DNA of 64,000 nucleotides. It comes from Echinicola marina (GTDB taxonomy: Bacteria; Bacteroidota; Bacteroidia; Cytophagales; Cyclobacteriaceae). Under the pieces are notes generated by a model. The model was given only the letters and a program-made list of their open reading frames with translations. It was not told where the DNA came from and ran no database searches. Below, in pieces: positions 62,422 to 64,000 of the stretch (position 1 is the stretch's first letter; each line of letters starts with the position of its first letter). The DNA is taken from contig NZ_CP080025.1 in NCBI RefSeq assembly GCF_020463795.1, positions 4,461,501 through 4,525,500 of the forward strand, written 5' to 3'. The position numbers and the translations under genes were made by a program.

Positions 62422-63930
62422 TCAATCCACTCTATTCAACACCGAATCAGGAAAGTATTTATTGCTCAGTGCTACCATTTCATCCCCCTTCACAAACATG
62501 CTTATATCTATCTCATCGGTGTGTTTCACTCCACAGGCTCCCAAAAGCTCTAAGACAGCATGCATGGTATTTCTATGAAAATTATAAGCTCTTTCTGCCT
62601 TATCTTCCACTACCAAACCTTTAACCAGCATATTATTTTGTGTTGCTACTCCAGTCGGGCAATCATTGGTATTACATCTTAGGGCCTGAATACAGCCTAC
62701 GCTGAACATAAAAGCTCTCGCAGAATTACACATATCTGCTCCCAAGGCCCGCATTCTCAATATCGAAAAAGCCGTCAACACTTTCCCACTGGCAATGACT
62801 TTTACTTCTTTTCTTAACCCATACTTTTCCAAGGTTCTCGTCACAAAAATCAAAGCTGGCTCAAGGGGAATGCCAACCGAATCGGAAAATTCTAAGGGTG
62901 CGGCCCCGGTACCTCCTTCAGCACCATCCACCGTAATAAAATCAGGTGCAACCCCCGATTTCTTCATCACTGCACACAAATCAATAAACTCCTCTGTCCT
63001 ACCAATACATAGCTTAAATCCAATGGGTTTACCACCACTCAATTCTCTTAACTCCTTAATAAAATCAACCAAGCCCTCAGGATTCGAAAATTTCTTGTGA
63101 CTAGGAGGAGAAACTACGGTTGTATGTGCCTTCACACCTCTTATTTTGGCAATTTCAGGCGTGTTTTTTTCTCCCGGCAAAACACCACCATGTCCTGGCT
63201 TAGCACCCTGTGATATTTTGATTTCAATCATTTTGATCTGCTCATGGGCAGCCGTTTCCTTGAATTTTTCTGGATCAAATTCTCCATATTCATTTCTACA
63301 ACCAAAATATCCAGTCCCGATTTGCCAAACCAAATCACCGCCTTCCTTTAAATGATAAGGAGAAATACCACCTTCACCAGAGTTATGGTAAAATTTACCT
63401 TTTTTAGCCCCTCTGTTAAGTGCCATCACCGCATTTTTGCTCAGAGAGCCAAAGCTCATGGCTGAAATATTCAAAATAGAAGCGCTGTAAGGCTGTTTAC
63501 AATCCTTTCCGCCAACAATTACCCTAGGAATCTCTGTCACTGGGGGCGTGGCATAAATGGAGTGACGTATCGCCTCATAATTTTCCCCAGAAATATCCAA
63601 CTGTGTCCCAAAAGGATGTGTATCATTGACATTTTTTGCCCTACGGTAAACCAGTGCCCTATGATTTCTACTGAAAGGTTTACCATCTGTAGTTCTCTCA
63701 ATAAAATATTGCTGGATCTCTGGAGAGATCATCTCAAACAAATACCTGAAATACCCCAGTATTGGGAAATTGCGAAGAATAGTATGCTTCTTCTGAAACC
63801 TATTATATATCCCTATGAGCGCCATCGGAATCAGAATAAGAAACGCCCAGATCCATTGTTGATAATAGTAGGTTAAAATGGAAAAAATGATGACAAGAAC
63901 AATTGTTATATTATAAAATAAATACCTCAT
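62422..63930 (-). CDS. Glutamate synthase-family FMN-binding protein
   Basis: 502 residues. Two N-terminal membrane segments (YNITIVLVIIFSILTYYYQQWIWAFLILIPMALIGIY), then the FMN/TIM-barrel domain of glutamate synthase large subunit: GGKDCKQPYSASILNISAMSFGSLS, KPGHGGVLPGEK, DGAEGGTGAAPLEFSD, and the Fe-S-type cysteines CIQALRCNTNDCPTGVATQ (the C-x5-C-x4-C of the 3Fe-4S site). Lacks the GAT and GXGXG domains, so it is a single-domain, membrane-anchored GltB relative with unknown donor. Start at 63930; 70 bases remain to the window edge. Confidence 0.92.
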   Translation of the reverse strand: MRYLFYNITIVLVIIFSILTYYYQQWIWAFLILIPMALIGIYNRFQKKHTILRNFPILGYFRYLFEMISPEIQQYFIERTTDGKPFSRNHRALVYRRAKNVNDTHPFGTQLDISGENYEAIRHSIYATPPVTEIPRVIVGGKDCKQPYSASILNISAMSFGSLSKNAVMALNRGAKKGKFYHNSGEGGISPYHLKEGGDLVWQIGTGYFGCRNEYGEFDPEKFKETAAHEQIKMIEIKISQGAKPGHGGVLPGEKNTPEIAKIRGVKAHTTVVSPPSHKKFSNPEGLVDFIKELRELSGGKPIGFKLCIGRTEEFIDLCAVMKKSGVAPDFITVDGAEGGTGAAPLEFSDSVGIPLEPALIFVTRTLEKYGLRKEVKVIASGKVLTAFSILRMRALGADMCNSARAFMFSVGCIQALRCNTNDCPTGVATQNNMLVKGLVVEDKAERAYNFHRNTMHAVLELLGACGVKHTDEIDISMFVKGDEMVALSNKYFPDSVLNRVD

Positions 63931-64000
63931 ATTCTACTAATATTGTTTATACATTAAATATACCTCTTAAGCTGAAAGGAAAAAACTACCAGCTAGATTT

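Overview
The window looks like chromosomal DNA of a Bacteroidota member, most likely order Cytophagales and close to Cyclobacteriaceae (inference). The sequence-level reasons are TAnnTTTG-type -7 promoter elements with no clear Shine-Dalgarno sequences, two giant secreted proteins with type IX secretion type B C-termini and SprB-like repeats, a TonB receptor operon with DUF4625 lipoproteins, a LytS/LytTR two-component pair, and AT-rich spacers full of short repeats.

Layout. 1-4.2 kb: the 3' end of what appears to be an extracellular contractile injection system (eCIS) locus: the tail of a large beta-rich protein, a TPR protein, a peptidoglycan-binding N-acetylmuramidase and an Afp15-like AAA+ ATPase. 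4.2-7.6 kb: a solitary DUF559 endonuclease-like gene between GC-rich hairpins, then OsmC, a truncated haemoglobin and a DASS anion transporter. 7.6-17.2 kb is the most accessory-looking part: an AT-rich two-gene module (DGQHR/ParB-like protein plus HEPN-like protein, coupled by TAATG), a 372-bp array of 19 short motifs phased every 20-21 bp and pointing outward from a centre, an unrecognised helical protein, a TauE exporter, AhpD-like and Crp-like genes, and a formaldehyde-fixing RuMP pair (hxlA, hxlB) with a divergent AraC regulator. Spacers of this region carry five palindromes sharing the core GTAGCATATGCTAC or a variant of it, with arms that differ in sequence but stay complementary.

17-25 kb: a haem-motif lipoprotein, YjdM/PhnA, an intradiol-dioxygenase-like lipoprotein, a histidine-poor bicupin, a LytS/LytR pair, and an IS200-type element sitting inside a tandem array of about 105-bp repeats. 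25-32 kb: an oxidoreductase, an RluA-type enzyme, then a TonB receptor, two DUF4625 lipoproteins and a His/Asp-rich lipoprotein, with related 15-bp palindromes at the promoters; this looks like a metal (perhaps zinc) uptake regulon. 32-46 kb: housekeeping and envelope genes (M28 peptidase, a DUF2752/TM2/DUF4097 operon, tyrS, TetR, SDR, YihY, an overlapping acyltransferase/patatin/MBL operon, accA). 46.5-46.9 kb: three identical tRNA-Asp genes behind one strong promoter and one terminator. 47-64 kb: ilvA, two tandem paralogous T9SS-secreted IgGFc-binding-like proteins, an MFS exporter, an asymmetric ABC-F ATPase, an RlmI-like methyltransferase, an FNT channel, LhgO and a glutamate-synthase-like FMN enzyme.

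A 140-bp MITE-like element with 10-bp terminal inverted repeats occurs three times (27.7, 34.1 and 54.9 kb), with a decayed fourth copy at 59.75 kb. The observations I rate highest are the phased outward-facing motif array with its neighbouring protein, the HEPN/DGQHR pair, the covarying palindrome family, the 15-bp-box regulon, and the MITE family.
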